DNA of 64,000 nucleotides, taken from positions 15,946,528 through 16,010,527 of the forward strand of contig OZ020253.1 in assembly GCA_963971285.1 (NCBI GenBank), written 5' to 3'. Made by a program: the position numbers and the translations under genes. Under the pieces are notes generated by a model. That model had not been told where the DNA came from, made no database searches, and worked only from the letters and a program-made list of their open reading frames with translations. The stretch is from Astropecten irregularis (taxonomy: Eukaryota; Echinodermata; Asteroidea; Paxillosida; Astropectinidae). How positions within the stretch are numbered: position 1 is the first letter of the stretch; each line of letters opens with the position of its first letter. This document shows positions 63,748 through 64,000 of this stretch, in pieces.

Positions 63748-64000
63748 CCCAATTTCATGGAATCCGTTACGGCCTATTTTTGTGCTTACGGGCACTGTTA
63801 GGCGTGAAATCTATTTCATGGAATCCGTAAGCAAGACTCTCGGTTAGCGAAGAATTTCTAGGGTAACCGTGATCATTTTCTGCTAACGCGCTGTTGTATG
63901 CATTCTGTACAAATTCCTTGCTTACCGTTACCAAAAAGGAAACTCTTCCGTGAAATACGCTAACCGTAACCAAAAAAATTATGCTACCGTAAGCAAAGAA
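63748..64000. mobile_element. Hairpin element, GGGCCCAATTTCATGGAATCCG, cut by the window edge
   Basis: Internal inverted and direct repeats of ATTTCATGGAATCCGTAAGC and complements (GCTTACCGTTACC, GCTAACCGTAACC). The right terminus is outside the window. Confidence 0.65.

Overview
This window is eukaryotic genomic DNA: spliced genes with consensus GT-AG introns, long introns, and very many short interspersed repeats. The abundance of CATGTAC and GTAGGCCTAC words, families of miniature inverted-repeat elements, tRNA-derived retroposons and the two gene families seen all point to a marine invertebrate, most probably a non-vertebrate deuterostome (echinoderm, hemichordate or cephalochordate). I cannot name the species from the sequence alone.

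Two genes can be supported, arranged tail to tail. On the plus strand, 12870-27856, six exons join in perfect phase into a protein of about 1,928 residues. It has a 4.5-kb exon carrying an acidic tandem-repeat domain and a C-terminal half with repeated E-REIRL-ERE helices, like the C-terminal domain of vertebrate PALM2-AKAP2 and MISP (actin cytoskeleton or kinase-anchoring scaffolds). On the minus strand, 63354-35078, 33 exons join in perfect phase into the last 1,692 residues of a very large protein that I assign to SZT2, the scaffold of the KICSTOR complex that restrains mTORC1. Its first half lies beyond the right edge of the window. The two genes end about 7.2 kb apart.

Layout: 1-12.8 kb is non-coding (a 19-bp satellite at the left edge, microsatellites, a pogo-type MITE, several other MITEs, one unexplained 110-codon ORF). 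12.9-27.9 kb is the scaffold gene. 27.9-35.1 kb is the intergenic spacer, almost entirely mobile-element debris. 35.1-63.4 kb is the SZT2 gene, with introns full of MITEs, SINEs, a LINE fossil and Penelope-like terminal modules. 63.4-64 kb is intron or upstream sequence with a truncated hairpin element.

No CRISPR array, rRNA gene, functional tRNA gene, virus or toxin gene was seen. The most unusual content is the repeat fraction: at least six hairpin families with unrelated interiors that share a GGGGCC-ATTTCA terminus; a MITE whose inverted arms are themselves a hexamer microsatellite; a retroposon with its tRNA-like promoter in the middle and a clear 12-bp target duplication; and a nested insertion of one palindromic element inside another. 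Exon boundaries were read by eye from splice consensus and phase, with no transcript evidence. Repeat boundaries are approximate unless a target duplication is given.
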